Assembly: GCF_002086285.1 (NCBI RefSeq)
Contig: NZ_MVHU01000029.1
Location: 1-60,234 of the forward strand
Source: Mycolicibacter kumamotonensis
GTDB lineage: Bacteria > Actinomycetota > Actinomycetes > Mycobacteriales > Mycobacteriaceae
DNA: 60,234 nucleotides
Reading direction: 5' to 3'
The notes beneath the pieces were generated by a model. The model searched no databases and was not told the origin of the DNA. It saw nothing but the letters and a program-made list of their open reading frames with translations. Each line of letters starts with the position of its first letter. The stretch's first letter is position 1. This document shows positions 8,980 to 17,829 of this stretch, in pieces. A program made the translations under genes and the position numbers.

Positions 8980-9681
8980 ATGGAGATCCACGAAGCGCTG
9001 TACACCACCAGGATGATGCGGCGGCTGCGGCCCGATCCGATTCCGCTGGACACCCAGGCCCGCATCCTCGATGCCGCGGTACGCGCCCCCAATGGCGGCA
9101 ATACCCAACGCTGGCATTTTCTCGCTGTCGATGATCCCGAACTCAAACGCGCGCTGGCCCAGCTGTTCCGGGAGGCCCGCGCCGTCGAGTACGAGAAGTT
9201 CGCGGGCGGGATGGGGCCGATGGCCGCGCCGGCGCCCGGCGCGGATCCGACCCAGCATGCCGAGACCATGCGCCGAATCAAGGGCTCGGGTGACTATCTT
9301 GCCGACCACTTCGAAGACGTTCCGCTGCTGCTGTTCGTCTTCGCCATCGACGACCTCGGCGGCGCCAACATCTACCCGGCGATCTGGAGTGCGTTGCTGG
9401 CCGCCCGCGCCGAGGGCGTCGGCGGCGTCATGACGATGGTGCTGCGCAACGTCGAGGACCGCATCAGTGAGATGTTGGGGGTGCCCGTCGCGGACGGCTG
9501 GAAGATGTCGGCCATGCTCGCGCTTGGCTATCCCCGGGGCATATGGGGTGTCGCGGCCAATCGGCGTCCCGTGCAAGAGGTTTCATCCAGAAACCGCTGG
9601 GGCACACCGTTCGGCGTCGACGTCCCGGAGCCACCGTGGCCGCACGACTACCTGGCTCCCGACCTGGCCACGGTGGGTTGA
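8980..9681 (+). CDS. nitroreductase family flavoprotein
   Basis: A 233-residue FMN-dependent NAD(P)H oxidoreductase of the nitroreductase fold. TTRMMRRLRPDPIP and APNGGNTQRWHFLAVDD are the N-terminal FMN-binding blocks, and residues 190-225 carry the usual C-terminal GYP motif (LALGYPRGIWG). Substrates in the family range from nitroaromatics to quinones and cannot be told from sequence. GGAAGGA seven bases before ATG 8980 decides the start over an in-frame ATG at 8950 that overlaps the HD gene. It ends 31 bases before the convergent nrdF2 stop. Confidence 0.9.
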   Translation: MEIHEALYTTRMMRRLRPDPIPLDTQARILDAAVRAPNGGNTQRWHFLAVDDPELKRALAQLFREARAVEYEKFAGGMGPMAAPAPGADPTQHAETMRRIKGSGDYLADHFEDVPLLLFVFAIDDLGGANIYPAIWSALLAARAEGVGGVMTMVLRNVEDRISEMLGVPVADGWKMSAMLALGYPRGIWGVAANRRPVQEVSSRNRWGTPFGVDVPEPPWPHDYLAPDLATVG

Positions 9682-9712
9682 GAATGCTCCCCGGCCTCCG
9701 GCCCGCGCGTCT

Positions 9713-10687
9713 TTAGAACTCCCAGTCCTCATCCTCGGTGATGACGGCCTTGCCGATCACATACGACGAACCCGAACCGGAGAAGAAGTCGTGGTTCTCA
9801 TCGCCGTTGGGACTCAGCGCCGACAGGATCGCCGGGTTGACGTCGGTCTCGTCGCGCGGGAACAGCGCCTCGTAGCCGAGGTTCATCAGCGCCTTGTTGG
9901 CGTTGTAGCGCAGGAACTTTTTGACGTCCTCGGTCAGCCCGACCCCGTCGTAGAGATCCTGGGTGTACTCGACCTCGTTGTCGTAGAGCTCGAAGAGCAG
10001 CTCGTAGGTGTAGTCCTTGAGCTCCTGGCGCTTGGCTTCATCCACGGCGGCCAGTCCACGCTGGAATTTGTAGCCGATGTAGTAGCCGTGCACGGCTTCG
10101 TCGCGGATGATCAGCCGGATCACGTCGGCGGTGTTGGTCAGCTTGCCCCGGCTCGACCAGTACATGGGCAGGTAGAACCCGGAGTAGAACAAGAAGCTCT
10201 CCAGCAGGGTGGAGGCCACCTTGCGCTTGAGCGGCTCGTCACCGCGGTAGTACTGCATGACGATGCCGGCCTTGCGCTGCAGGTTGACGTTCTCTTCCGA
10301 CCAGCGGAACGCCTCGTCGATCTCGGCGGTCGAGCACAGCGTGGAGAAGATCTGGCTGTAGCTCTTGGCGTGCACCGACTCCATGAAGGCGATGTTGGTG
10401 TAAACGGCCTCTTCGTGCGGGGTCAGCGCGTCGGGGATCAGACTGACCGCGCCGACGGTGCCCTGGATGGTGTCCAGCAGGGTCAGGCCGGTGAAGACCC
10501 GCATGGTCAGCCGTTTCTCGTCGTCGGTCAGCGTCCCCCAGGAGGGGATGTCGTTGGAGACCGGCACCTTCTCCGGCAGCCAGAAGTTGCCGGTCAATCG
10601 GTCCCAGACCTCGAGATCCTTGTCGTCTTGAACCCGGTTCCAGTTGATCGCCGAGACCCGGTCGATCAGCTTCACTTTTTCGCTCAC
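9713..10687 (-). CDS. nrdF2: class Ib ribonucleoside-diphosphate reductase beta subunit NrdF2
   Basis: The 324-residue small subunit holds the dimanganese/diiron-tyrosyl radical that NrdE uses to make deoxyribonucleotides. Metal-binding helices are visible in MESVHAKSYS, ESFLFYSGFYLPMY and RDEAVHGYYIGYKFQ, and the acidic C-terminus ITEDEDWEF is the tail that docks on NrdE. It is close to M. tuberculosis NrdF2 over its full length and, as there, lies away from nrdHIE. Two GTG codons are in tandem (10690, 10687); the second gives exactly the M. tuberculosis length. A pair of NrdR-box-like sites lies upstream. Confidence 0.96.
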   Translation of the reverse strand: MSEKVKLIDRVSAINWNRVQDDKDLEVWDRLTGNFWLPEKVPVSNDIPSWGTLTDDEKRLTMRVFTGLTLLDTIQGTVGAVSLIPDALTPHEEAVYTNIAFMESVHAKSYSQIFSTLCSTAEIDEAFRWSEENVNLQRKAGIVMQYYRGDEPLKRKVASTLLESFLFYSGFYLPMYWSSRGKLTNTADVIRLIIRDEAVHGYYIGYKFQRGLAAVDEAKRQELKDYTYELLFELYDNEVEYTQDLYDGVGLTEDVKKFLRYNANKALMNLGYEALFPRDETDVNPAILSALSPNGDENHDFFSGSGSSYVIGKAVITEDEDWEF

Positions 10688-10724
10688 CACAACCCCATTT
10701 CACCCGCGGGAAGCTAGGCCCCCG

Positions 10725-10772
10725 ACACTACCCCTGGGGGCCGACAACCCGCCGCAACACAAGAAGTTGTGT
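10725..10772 (-). promoter_or_regulatory. tandem NrdR-box-like sites upstream of nrdF2
   Basis: Read on the minus strand, 10772-10757 is ACACAACTTCTTGTGT, a near-perfect 16-base palindrome agreeing at 13 of 16 positions with the NrdR consensus ACACWATATATWGTGT. On the plus strand 10725-10740 is ACACTACCCCTGGGGG, which shares 13 of 16 bases with the strong box before nrdH. The starts are 32 bases apart, three DNA turns, as usual for NrdR pairs. Confidence 0.65.
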
Positions 10773-10784
10773 CTGCGTGTCGTG

Positions 10785-12296
10785 TCAGCCGACTCCGGAG
10801 AATCGGTACTCGCCGGGTCGCAACGAGCGGGTGGACTGCCAGTACTGCCAGGTCATCCCGCTCCACAGGGTCCGGTTGACGCCGTGTTCGTCGAGGTACC
10901 AGCTGTTGCAGCCGCCGGTCATCCACACCGAGCCGGCCAGCTTGTCCTGCAACTCGGCGTTGTAGCGGTCCTGGGCGGCCCGGCTGGGCGCCAGGGCCTG
11001 CGCGCCGGCCTTATCGGCGGCGGCGATCGCCTGAGCCACGTAGCGGATCTGCGACTCGATCATGAACACCACCGAGGTGTGGCCGAGCGCGGTGTTGGGA
11101 CCCAGCAGGAAGAACAGGTTGGGCATATCGGCCACGGCGATGCCGCGGTGCGCCTCCACCCCTTCGCGGTTCCAGCGCTCCACCAGATCCTCGCCGTTCG
11201 GCCCGGTGATGCCGACGTAGGTGTAGGAGTCGGTGACGTGGAATCCGGTCGCGTAGACGATGACGTCGACGGGGCGCTCCACATTGTCGGCGGTGACGAT
11301 GCCGTCGGCGGTGATGCGGGATATCCGCTCGGTGATCAGCGTCGTGGTCGGATCGGCCACCGCCCGGTAATAGTTGTTGCCGGAATAGAGGATTCGCTTG
11401 CAGCCGGCCCGGTAGCGCGGGGTCAGCTTGCGGCGCAGCTCTTTGTCGCGGACCTGGCGCCGGATGTTGAGCTTGCCGATCGCCTCGATCACACGCAGCA
11501 GGCCGGGTCGCTTGGTCATCGCGAATCCGACGCCTTCCAGCGCCCAGTAGATGCCCGCCCGCACCGCATAGCGCAGTCCGGGCACCACCACGAAGGCTTG
11601 TCGCACCGCATCCGGCAGCTGATGATGCGGCACCGGCACCACCCACGCCGGGGTGCGCTGGTAGAGCTGCAGTTCAGCAACCCGGTCGACGATCGCGGGC
11701 ACGATCTGGATCGCGCTGGCGCCGGTTCCAATGACCGCGACCCGCTTGCCGGTCAAGTCCACGCTGTGGTCCCACTGCGCGGAATGGAATGCGGTACCGG
11801 CGAATTCGTTGATCCCCTCGATGTCGGGAAACCGCGGGATGTGCAGGCCACCGACACCGGAGATCACGAACTGGGCCACATACTCCTGACCGTCTTCGGT
11901 GAACACATGCCAGCGGAACTCATCGTCGTCCCACGCCGCGCGGGTGACCTTCGAACCGAACCGGATGTGGCGGCGCAGGTCGTATTTGTCGGTGACGCCC
12001 TTGAGGTAGTCGAGGATCTCCGGTTGCGGGGAGAACAGTCGGGTCCAGGTGGCCTTCGGCTCGAAGGAGAAGGAGTACAGGTGCGACGGCACGTCGCAGG
12101 CGCAGCCCGGGTAGGTGTTGTCGCGCCAGGTCCCGCCGATCTCGTCGGCCTTCTCCAAGATGAGGAACTCCACACCCTGCTTCTGTAGCGCGATGGCCAT
12201 GCCCAGGCCGGAGAATCCGGTCCCGATGATGAGCGCCCGGGTGCGTACCGGTGCACGTCGCCCGGCGTCCTCGGCGGTGTGATCGGTCAGCGTCAT
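10785..12296 (-). CDS. flavin-containing Baeyer-Villiger-type monooxygenase (Rv3049c-like)
   Basis: A 503-residue NADPH- and FAD-dependent monooxygenase that would insert oxygen next to a ketone or act on a sulphur or nitrogen centre. FAD binding is seen at GTGFSGLGMA near residue 28. The type I Baeyer-Villiger fingerprint F-x-G-x3-H-x3-W is met by FAGTAFHSAQW near residue 167, followed by the NADPH site GTGASAIQ. M. tuberculosis Rv3049c sits in the same place after nrdF2. Family relatives such as EtaA can also activate thioamides; nothing here fixes the substrate. GGGGAGGACGC precedes the start. Confidence 0.92.
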   Translation of the reverse strand: MTLTDHTAEDAGRRAPVRTRALIIGTGFSGLGMAIALQKQGVEFLILEKADEIGGTWRDNTYPGCACDVPSHLYSFSFEPKATWTRLFSPQPEILDYLKGVTDKYDLRRHIRFGSKVTRAAWDDDEFRWHVFTEDGQEYVAQFVISGVGGLHIPRFPDIEGINEFAGTAFHSAQWDHSVDLTGKRVAVIGTGASAIQIVPAIVDRVAELQLYQRTPAWVVPVPHHQLPDAVRQAFVVVPGLRYAVRAGIYWALEGVGFAMTKRPGLLRVIEAIGKLNIRRQVRDKELRRKLTPRYRAGCKRILYSGNNYYRAVADPTTTLITERISRITADGIVTADNVERPVDVIVYATGFHVTDSYTYVGITGPNGEDLVERWNREGVEAHRGIAVADMPNLFFLLGPNTALGHTSVVFMIESQIRYVAQAIAAADKAGAQALAPSRAAQDRYNAELQDKLAGSVWMTGGCNSWYLDEHGVNRTLWSGMTWQYWQSTRSLRPGEYRFSGVG

Positions 12297-12363
12297 GATG
12301 CGTCCTCCCCTTTTCGGGTGTCGATGTTCAGTGTGTTTGCTGGGTCTGAGTCCGTCAACGCCG

Positions 12364-12400
12364 GTGCCGCCTCCCGCAGGGTGGTGCGGAAAGGCGGCAC
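12364..12400 (-). terminator. hairpin between DUF1214-like gene and monooxygenase gene
   Basis: GTGCCGCCT (12364-12372) and AGGCGGCAC (12392-12400) form a perfect 9-base stem with a 19-base loop, 15 bases past the stop at 12415. No strong T-run follows, as is common in mycobacterial terminators. Confidence 0.5.
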
Positions 12401-12414
12401 GGCGGTTAGGACGC

Positions 12415-14370
12415 TCAGCCCATGAGGGCGGCCATCACCTGCTGGTTCAGATCTACCAGCGACTCCATCAGCGGCGCGTACCCGCTCAGATCAAAACTGT
12501 TGCCGGCGTTGAGAATTCCGGTCGATATGTCGTCACGTGCGTTGAGCAGGCCTGCGATGATGCCAGTGGTCGGGTCGTCCCAGGCCAGCTCGAAGACCGT
12601 TCCGAGCCTTTCCATACCACCGGTCAGCGTTGTCAACGCCTGCGTCCAGTCGCCGGAGCTGAAGTCGCCTTGCAAACTCTGCCAGGTCTGGTCCATGACA
12701 GCCTTCGAGCTCATCATGGCCAGCAGCATCGGCATCTCGATGTCTTTGACCGCCAACGGCATATTGCCGACCAACGCCGCCATGGCACCGGCCGGGTTGG
12801 TCAAGAACTCCGAAGAGACGGCGTCCAGGTTCGGCATCAGCGCGGGGTCGCTCATCCGGTCCCAGACGGTCGGTGCATCAACCTGGCTGCCGAAGATCTT
12901 CTCGAAGTTCTCCTCGCCCATCGCAGCCATAACCTGGTAGCGCAGCAGGTTGGCCCCCAGCCAGGAGATGTCGTGGTCCTGGTCCTGGTTGTAGTTCCAG
13001 TTGAACAGGCGCTCGTGCAGCAGTGCTGCCTGTTCGTCGGGGCTGACCAGGGGATGATCGGCCGGCAGGTAGTCCTTGACGTCGGCGACGTTCACCACCT
13101 GGGAGAACGTCTGCGAGCCCGTCGGATCGCCCTGCACTCCCTGCCAGCGAATTCCGAGCATTCCGTTGACGAGGCCACCGGTGTCGATCCAGTTGGCGAC
13201 CCCGGGATCTTTGCCGCTGATGACGTAGTACGTGTAGCCGTCGGGATCCTCGAACGTCTGGGTGCTGTTCAAGCTGCCCTGTGCGGTCACAATCGGAACG
13301 TTCTGACCCCACGCGTTGGCCAGCTCCAGGCCCGAGTACCGAGCGTCGAGGTTGGGCACCTTGACGATCAACGCCTCGTCGTCGTCCAGTTGGAAGTGCC
13401 CCATCGTGCTGTATTGACCGGGCATGAGTCCGTTGATCGCGGTGGTGGACGAGGCCACGGGTGTCATCCAATTGGGCGGGAGGCTATTCGGGATCGCGGT
13501 CTGGTCGTAGTAGACGGCATCGGCGTTCGTTGTGGGGATGTCCCTGGCGACGTTGCTCAACAGCGACGTCAGCTGTTCGTCGGAGAGGAACGGCAGGTGA
13601 TACGTCGGCGCAACACCGTCTTGCTGCAGCGAGAAGAAGTCGTGCGGTAATCCGGCGTCACCGATGGAGTTGCGGATAAGCATGGTTTCGGCGCCGCTGG
13701 TGTCGATCCAGTTCCCGTCATGCTGTGTCGGGCTGAAGGTAATCGTGTAACTGCCGTCAGCATTCGGTGTCGCCCCGGACAGACTGAGCACATGACCGGT
13801 CGGCAGGTAGCCCTGCTCCGAACCGATCGTGCCGGACAGCGTTGTGAACGACACATCGAGGCTGCCCGCGCCGGGGTGGACCGTCATCGTGTACGTGCCG
13901 TCCGCGCTGATCGGGATGACACCGTACTGATTGTCGGGGTTCACCAGGATGTAGAACTGTCCCGGGTCAGCCGAGTTGGCGTCCCACGGGAACCCGAGCA
14001 GCCACTGGATTCCGGTGTTGGGGTTGAACATTTCCCCGTACTGCAACACCAGCTCGGTGGCTGCCAGGCCCTGGATGTACTGCGGCAGCGACTCAAGATC
14101 CGACGGGATGATGAACGGATACTGGCTGTTGGTGTCGTACACCTGCTGCTGCGCATCGAGCAGCTGGTCGATGATCGATTGCATATCGGCCGTCGGCCCC
14201 GTGGCCGCGACCGCGTGCGGGGTGGCCAGCGCCATCGCCAGCGCCCCGGCCACCGCGCCCGGTGCGGTTGCGGCGACGACGCGCAGCCGCTGCCGCGCCC
14301 GGCGCCGCTGAACCGCCTTGCAGTGGGCGCGCCCGACGGCAGCGCGTTGTGTGGATCCGATGCGCGACAT
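12415..14370 (-). CDS. secreted DUF1214-like protein of unknown function
   Basis: A 651-residue exported protein. An arginine-rich N-terminus (about residues 22-34, RRRARQRLR) is followed by a hydrophobic Ala-rich stretch and a likely cleavage site after AVAATG near residue 60, a long Sec or Tat-style signal. The middle (about residues 280-420), including ARYSGLELANAWGQNVP, DPDGYTYYVISGKDPG and GMLGIRWQG, resembles DUF1214 proteins. No catalytic site can be named. ATG 14370 is chosen for GGAGGACC at good spacing. The gene is divergent from a PucR-like regulator that may control it. Confidence 0.7.
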   Translation of the reverse strand: MSRIGSTQRAAVGRAHCKAVQRRRARQRLRVVAATAPGAVAGALAMALATPHAVAATGPTADMQSIIDQLLDAQQQVYDTNSQYPFIIPSDLESLPQYIQGLAATELVLQYGEMFNPNTGIQWLLGFPWDANSADPGQFYILVNPDNQYGVIPISADGTYTMTVHPGAGSLDVSFTTLSGTIGSEQGYLPTGHVLSLSGATPNADGSYTITFSPTQHDGNWIDTSGAETMLIRNSIGDAGLPHDFFSLQQDGVAPTYHLPFLSDEQLTSLLSNVARDIPTTNADAVYYDQTAIPNSLPPNWMTPVASSTTAINGLMPGQYSTMGHFQLDDDEALIVKVPNLDARYSGLELANAWGQNVPIVTAQGSLNSTQTFEDPDGYTYYVISGKDPGVANWIDTGGLVNGMLGIRWQGVQGDPTGSQTFSQVVNVADVKDYLPADHPLVSPDEQAALLHERLFNWNYNQDQDHDISWLGANLLRYQVMAAMGEENFEKIFGSQVDAPTVWDRMSDPALMPNLDAVSSEFLTNPAGAMAALVGNMPLAVKDIEMPMLLAMMSSKAVMDQTWQSLQGDFSSGDWTQALTTLTGGMERLGTVFELAWDDPTTGIIAGLLNARDDISTGILNAGNSFDLSGYAPLMESLVDLNQQVMAALMG

Positions 14371-14401
14371 GTGGTCCTCCGGTGTGTGGTCAAGGTGCGC
14401 T

Positions 14402-14415
14402 GTGACGGCTGTCAC
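14402..14415. promoter_or_regulatory. putative operator between DUF1214-like and PucR-like genes
   Basis: GTGAC-GGCT-GTCAC is an exact inverted repeat, flanked by a second nested pair, AGGTG and CACCT. It lies 32 bases upstream of the DUF1214-like start, in the divergent gap. The same gap (14440-14510) repeats GCACC three times with similar flanks. Binding protein unknown. Confidence 0.35.
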
Positions 14416-14524
14416 CTGATAGCAACCTGATTGTTCGCTGCACCGAATTTCAGGCGTAAGAGCAATTCGCACCGAGTTAACCGATCAATAGATGCACTTT
14501 GCACCATTGCGCTACGCTCGGCCG

Positions 14525-15748
14525 ATGGATTGGGAGAGGCCCTCCGAGCGGGTCTGCGAGCTGATCCGGCAGACCGCCCAGGCCTTGGTCAGCGCTCCCC
14601 CGGAGGCGCTCGACGAGCTTCACGAAGCCACCCTGTCCGCCGTGTACACGCAGGCCATCGCCTCGGATCCGGTTCTCGCCGAAGGTATCCGCCGGAGCAA
14701 TCGGTCCAACCTGATGCACTGGGCGGCCGCCAATCTCAGTCATCCCGGGGAGCCGGTAGCGGCCAACCTCTCGACGGAGTCACTGGTGATCGTCCGCGAC
14801 GGGTTCCGCCGCGGCCTGGACGAATCTGCGGTGCTGGACGCCTATCGGGTCGGGACGAACGTGGCGTGGCGGTCATGGATGCAGACCGCGTTCACCTTGA
14901 CGCGAGATCCCGACGAACTGCGCGAGCTGCTCGACGTCACCTCTCGATCACTGACGTCGTTCATCGATGCCACCATCGCCGGAATCGGCGAGCAGATGCA
15001 GAGGGAACGCGAGGCGCTGACCCGGGGAACGCACGCCGAACGCCGGGAAACGGTAGCACTGATCCTGGACGGCGCGACGATCTCCAGACAGCGCGCCGAG
15101 AGCCGACTCGGTTACCGGCTGGAACAGCACCACACCGCTGCGGTGATCTGGGGCGACGACTCCACCACCAACCTGGCGGATCTGGACGCGGCGGCCGAGG
15201 TGCTGACGCGCACCGAGGGCGGGCAGCGCGCGTTGTCGGTGCTGGCGAGCGCGGCCACCCGTTGGGTGTGGGTCCCCGGGCCCGCCGGGCCGGACCTGGC
15301 AAGTGTCGCCGCTGCAGTGGACAAGCTGCCGGGGGTACAGATCGCGGTGGGCACGACCGTGGCCGGCATCGACGGGTTCCGGCGCAGCCATCTCGACGCC
15401 GTCGCCACTCAACGGGTGATGGTGCGGCTGGGGTCCACCCAGCGCGTCGCCAGATTCACCGATATCGAACTGGTGGCGCTGGTCAGTGCCGATCCGGAGC
15501 AGGCGGACCGATTCATCACCCATACACTCGGCGACTTCGCGTCCGCCGACAGCGAACTGCGGCAGACGGTTCTCACCTTCATCCATCACCAGTGCAACGC
15601 CTCGCGAACAGCCGAGCAGATGTTTCTGCACCGAAACACGTTGCTGCGCAGGATTGCTCGCGCGGATGAACTGTTACCGACGCCGTTGGCCGACAACAGC
15701 GTGCGCGTGGCGGTGGCGTTGGAGGCACTGCGCTGGCGTGGCGCCTGA
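14525..15748 (+). CDS. PucR/CdaR-like helix-turn-helix regulator
   Basis: A 407-residue regulator. The N-terminal half (about residues 20-160) is helical and resembles the RsbRD/sensor regions found in actinobacterial PucR-type proteins. A GGDEF-like middle (residues 180-300) is followed by the C-terminal PucR helix-turn-helix, ECNASRTAEQMFLHRNTLLRRIARADEL-like, near residues 355-385. These proteins usually activate neighbouring catabolic or export genes. ATG 14525 is used; an upstream in-frame ATG at 14492 would add 11 residues with no family character. It is divergent from the DUF1214-like gene and converges on the TetR gene. Confidence 0.85.
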   Translation: MDWERPSERVCELIRQTAQALVSAPPEALDELHEATLSAVYTQAIASDPVLAEGIRRSNRSNLMHWAAANLSHPGEPVAANLSTESLVIVRDGFRRGLDESAVLDAYRVGTNVAWRSWMQTAFTLTRDPDELRELLDVTSRSLTSFIDATIAGIGEQMQREREALTRGTHAERRETVALILDGATISRQRAESRLGYRLEQHHTAAVIWGDDSTTNLADLDAAAEVLTRTEGGQRALSVLASAATRWVWVPGPAGPDLASVAAAVDKLPGVQIAVGTTVAGIDGFRRSHLDAVATQRVMVRLGSTQRVARFTDIELVALVSADPEQADRFITHTLGDFASADSELRQTVLTFIHHQCNASRTAEQMFLHRNTLLRRIARADELLPTPLADNSVRVAVALEALRWRGA

Positions 15749-15783
15749 CACCCAGCCGTGCCCCGCAGCGCAAATCGCCGGGG

Positions 15784-16521
15784 TCAGGCGACCGGTTGAC
15801 GCCGGACGGCCTCGTGGATCGGCCGGTCCGGATCCATGGTGGCACCGAGATTCTCGGCGGTGCCGCTGACCACACCCATCATGATCGTGGCCAGGTATGC
15901 CACGAACGTCTCACGCGCCATCCGCCGTGGACTGTCCGGTTCAGGGCCCAGCCACCAGTCGGTGGCCGATGTCGCGGTGCCGAAGGCCGCGAACGCCGCC
16001 AGGTCGATCCCCTGCCGGTCGAGTTCGACGTCGCGCAGTTCGTTGTTGAACATCTCCGCCATCGCCAGGGTGATCTCGCGGCCTTCGTTGAGGGTGCGCA
16101 TCGTCGACTCGGAACGCTCCGGGAACCGGCCCTGAATGAAGAACCGCAGCACGTTGGGATGGGCGTCGACCAGGGCCACGTACTCCTCGACGCTGCGCCG
16201 GATGATGTCGCGTAGGGAGTCAGTGGCGAAGTCGATCGAGGCGATGATCGCCTCCCACAGCTCGTCGCGCAGCCGCTCTCCGATGGCCTGGAACAGGTCG
16301 GACTTGTCAGCGAAATGCCGGTAGATCTTGGGCTTGGCGGTGCCGGCCTCTTCGGCGATCTCCCGCACGCTCAGATCGGGTCCGAGCCGGTCGATGGCCC
16401 GGAATGCGGCCTGGACGATCTCCCCGCGGACCTTCTTGCGGTGTTCGCGCCAGCGCTCACTGCGTGCGTCGACCTTCTTCCCGCCGTTGTCGGCCGGGTT
16501 GACTCTGCTCGTTCCGCGCAC
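15784..16521 (-). CDS. TetR family regulator (Rv3050c-like)
   Basis: A 245-residue TetR repressor. The N-terminal helix-turn-helix is clear at LSVREIAEEAGTAKPKIYRHFADKSDL (about residues 45-70); the remainder is the helical ligand and dimer domain with ATDWWLGP near residue 200. Rv3050c lies at the matching place next to the Rv3049c monooxygenase in M. tuberculosis, though here about 3 kb of other genes separates them. GTG 16521 is preceded by AAGGTG; GTG 16530 is also possible. The frame stays open far upstream on this strand, but that part is antisense to the next gene. Confidence 0.9.
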   Translation of the reverse strand: MRGTSRVNPADNGGKKVDARSERWREHRKKVRGEIVQAAFRAIDRLGPDLSVREIAEEAGTAKPKIYRHFADKSDLFQAIGERLRDELWEAIIASIDFATDSLRDIIRRSVEEYVALVDAHPNVLRFFIQGRFPERSESTMRTLNEGREITLAMAEMFNNELRDVELDRQGIDLAAFAAFGTATSATDWWLGPEPDSPRRMARETFVAYLATIMMGVVSGTAENLGATMDPDRPIHEAVRRQPVA

Positions 16522-16647
16522 GTCAAGCACCTTACCGCGTTCTCGCAGCTCACCTGGGGAGACCGCGCGGTGACCTGGTCCGTTAGCATCGACGGACAGT
16601 CCCGGTGGCCCCAGACGCGGCCGCGCCCATATCTGAGACGAGACGTA

Positions 16648-17829
16648 GTGACACAACGATTCGACCTGGCCATCGTCGGCGGAGGACCGGCGGGATCGGC
16701 GGCGGCGTGGCAGGCCCGCCAGGCCGGCGCGAGCGTCGTCGTACTGGACAAGGCCGACTTCCCGCGCGACAAGCCCTGCGGCGACGGCCTGACCGCCCGC
16801 GCGGTCAGCTACCTGCAGAAGATGGGCCTGTCCGAGCAGGTCGACAAGTTTCACCGGGTCAATCAGGTCAAGGTGTTCAGCCCGAGCGCCTGGCAGCTGT
16901 CGTTTCCTCGTCGGCCGGGAATGCCCGATCACGGGTATGTGGCGCGCCGACCCGAGCTGGACACCCTGCTGCTCAAGCACGCCGAATCGGCCGGGGCGCA
17001 GATCCGCCAGTCCGCCGAGGCCGCCGGGCCGATTCTCGACGACACCGGCCGGGTGGTCGGGGTGTCGCTCAAGAGCGGCGAGAAGGTGCTGGCCGACGCG
17101 GTGATCGCCGCCGACGGCGCCTATTCGCCCATCAAGCGGGCGCTGAAGCTGGACTCGCAGTACAACGGCTATTCCGCGATCGCCATCCGCGCCGAGATGC
17201 CGGCCACCCGGCCCGACGTCGATTCGCTCGACATCTACCTGAAGCTGGTGTTTCAGGGCGACCAGCTGCCGGGGTACGGCTGGGTCTTCCCGCTGGGCGG
17301 CGGCCGGGTCAACATCGGCTTGGGTTACATCAACAGCTACAAGAACTGGCAGGCCATCAACGCCACGGACTTCCTCGGCGAATTCCTGGCGACGCTGCCG
17401 CGGGACTGGGAGCTGCCCTCTATCACCGAGCTGAAGAAATCCAAGACGGTGCGGGCCTGGCGGCTGCCGATGGGCTTCACCGCCTGGCCGCCGTGGCGAC
17501 CCGGTGTGCTGTTCGCCGGGGACTCGCTGGGCGCGGGGCGGCCGACCTCCGGTGCCGGCATCTCCAAGGCGTTGGAGTCGGGCTTGGCGGCCGGTGAGTG
17601 CGCGGTTGCGGCGTTGACCAACGGCGGGCCCGACGACTTCACCAATTACGCCCAGCGGATGTACGCCGCCTGGGGCCGCGAGTACCGGCGCGGCCGGTTG
17701 TTCCACAAGCTCGCTGGGATACCGGCGGTGGCCAACACCGGACTCAAGTTCGTCGACAACGCGCGCTTCCGCGACGTCCTGCTCACCCGGCTCTACCGGG
17801 GGCAGCAGGGGCCGCGGCACACCTACTGA
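16648..17829 (+). CDS. geranylgeranyl-reductase-family FAD oxidoreductase
   Basis: A 393-residue flavoprotein of the GGR family, which saturates isoprenoid double bonds (for example MenJ on menaquinone). FAD motifs are IVGGGPAGSAAA (residues 9-20), DKPCGDGLT near residue 44, AADGAYSP near residue 153 and GDSLGAGRPTSGAGI near residue 292. It differs from MenJ's usual genomic place, so it may be a paralogue acting on another polyprenyl or a hydroxylated substrate. GTG 16648 gives a start nine residues before the dinucleotide motif. It is divergent from the TetR gene, and its last 47 bases overlap the convergent P450 gene. Confidence 0.88.
   Translation: MTQRFDLAIVGGGPAGSAAAWQARQAGASVVVLDKADFPRDKPCGDGLTARAVSYLQKMGLSEQVDKFHRVNQVKVFSPSAWQLSFPRRPGMPDHGYVARRPELDTLLLKHAESAGAQIRQSAEAAGPILDDTGRVVGVSLKSGEKVLADAVIAADGAYSPIKRALKLDSQYNGYSAIAIRAEMPATRPDVDSLDIYLKLVFQGDQLPGYGWVFPLGGGRVNIGLGYINSYKNWQAINATDFLGEFLATLPRDWELPSITELKKSKTVRAWRLPMGFTAWPPWRPGVLFAGDSLGAGRPTSGAGISKALESGLAAGECAVAALTNGGPDDFTNYAQRMYAAWGREYRRGRLFHKLAGIPAVANTGLKFVDNARFRDVLLTRLYRGQQGPRHTY

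Noticed and set aside
11011..11646. 211-codon frame inside the monooxygenase gene
   Set aside because: Ala/Gly/Arg-rich shadow in another frame of a gene with intact motifs.
16522..17820. Long open frame that extends the TetR gene upstream on the minus strand by about 430 codons
   Set aside because: It is exactly antisense to the flavoprotein gene, has no start near the TetR domain or family character, and is typical of GC-rich codon shadows.
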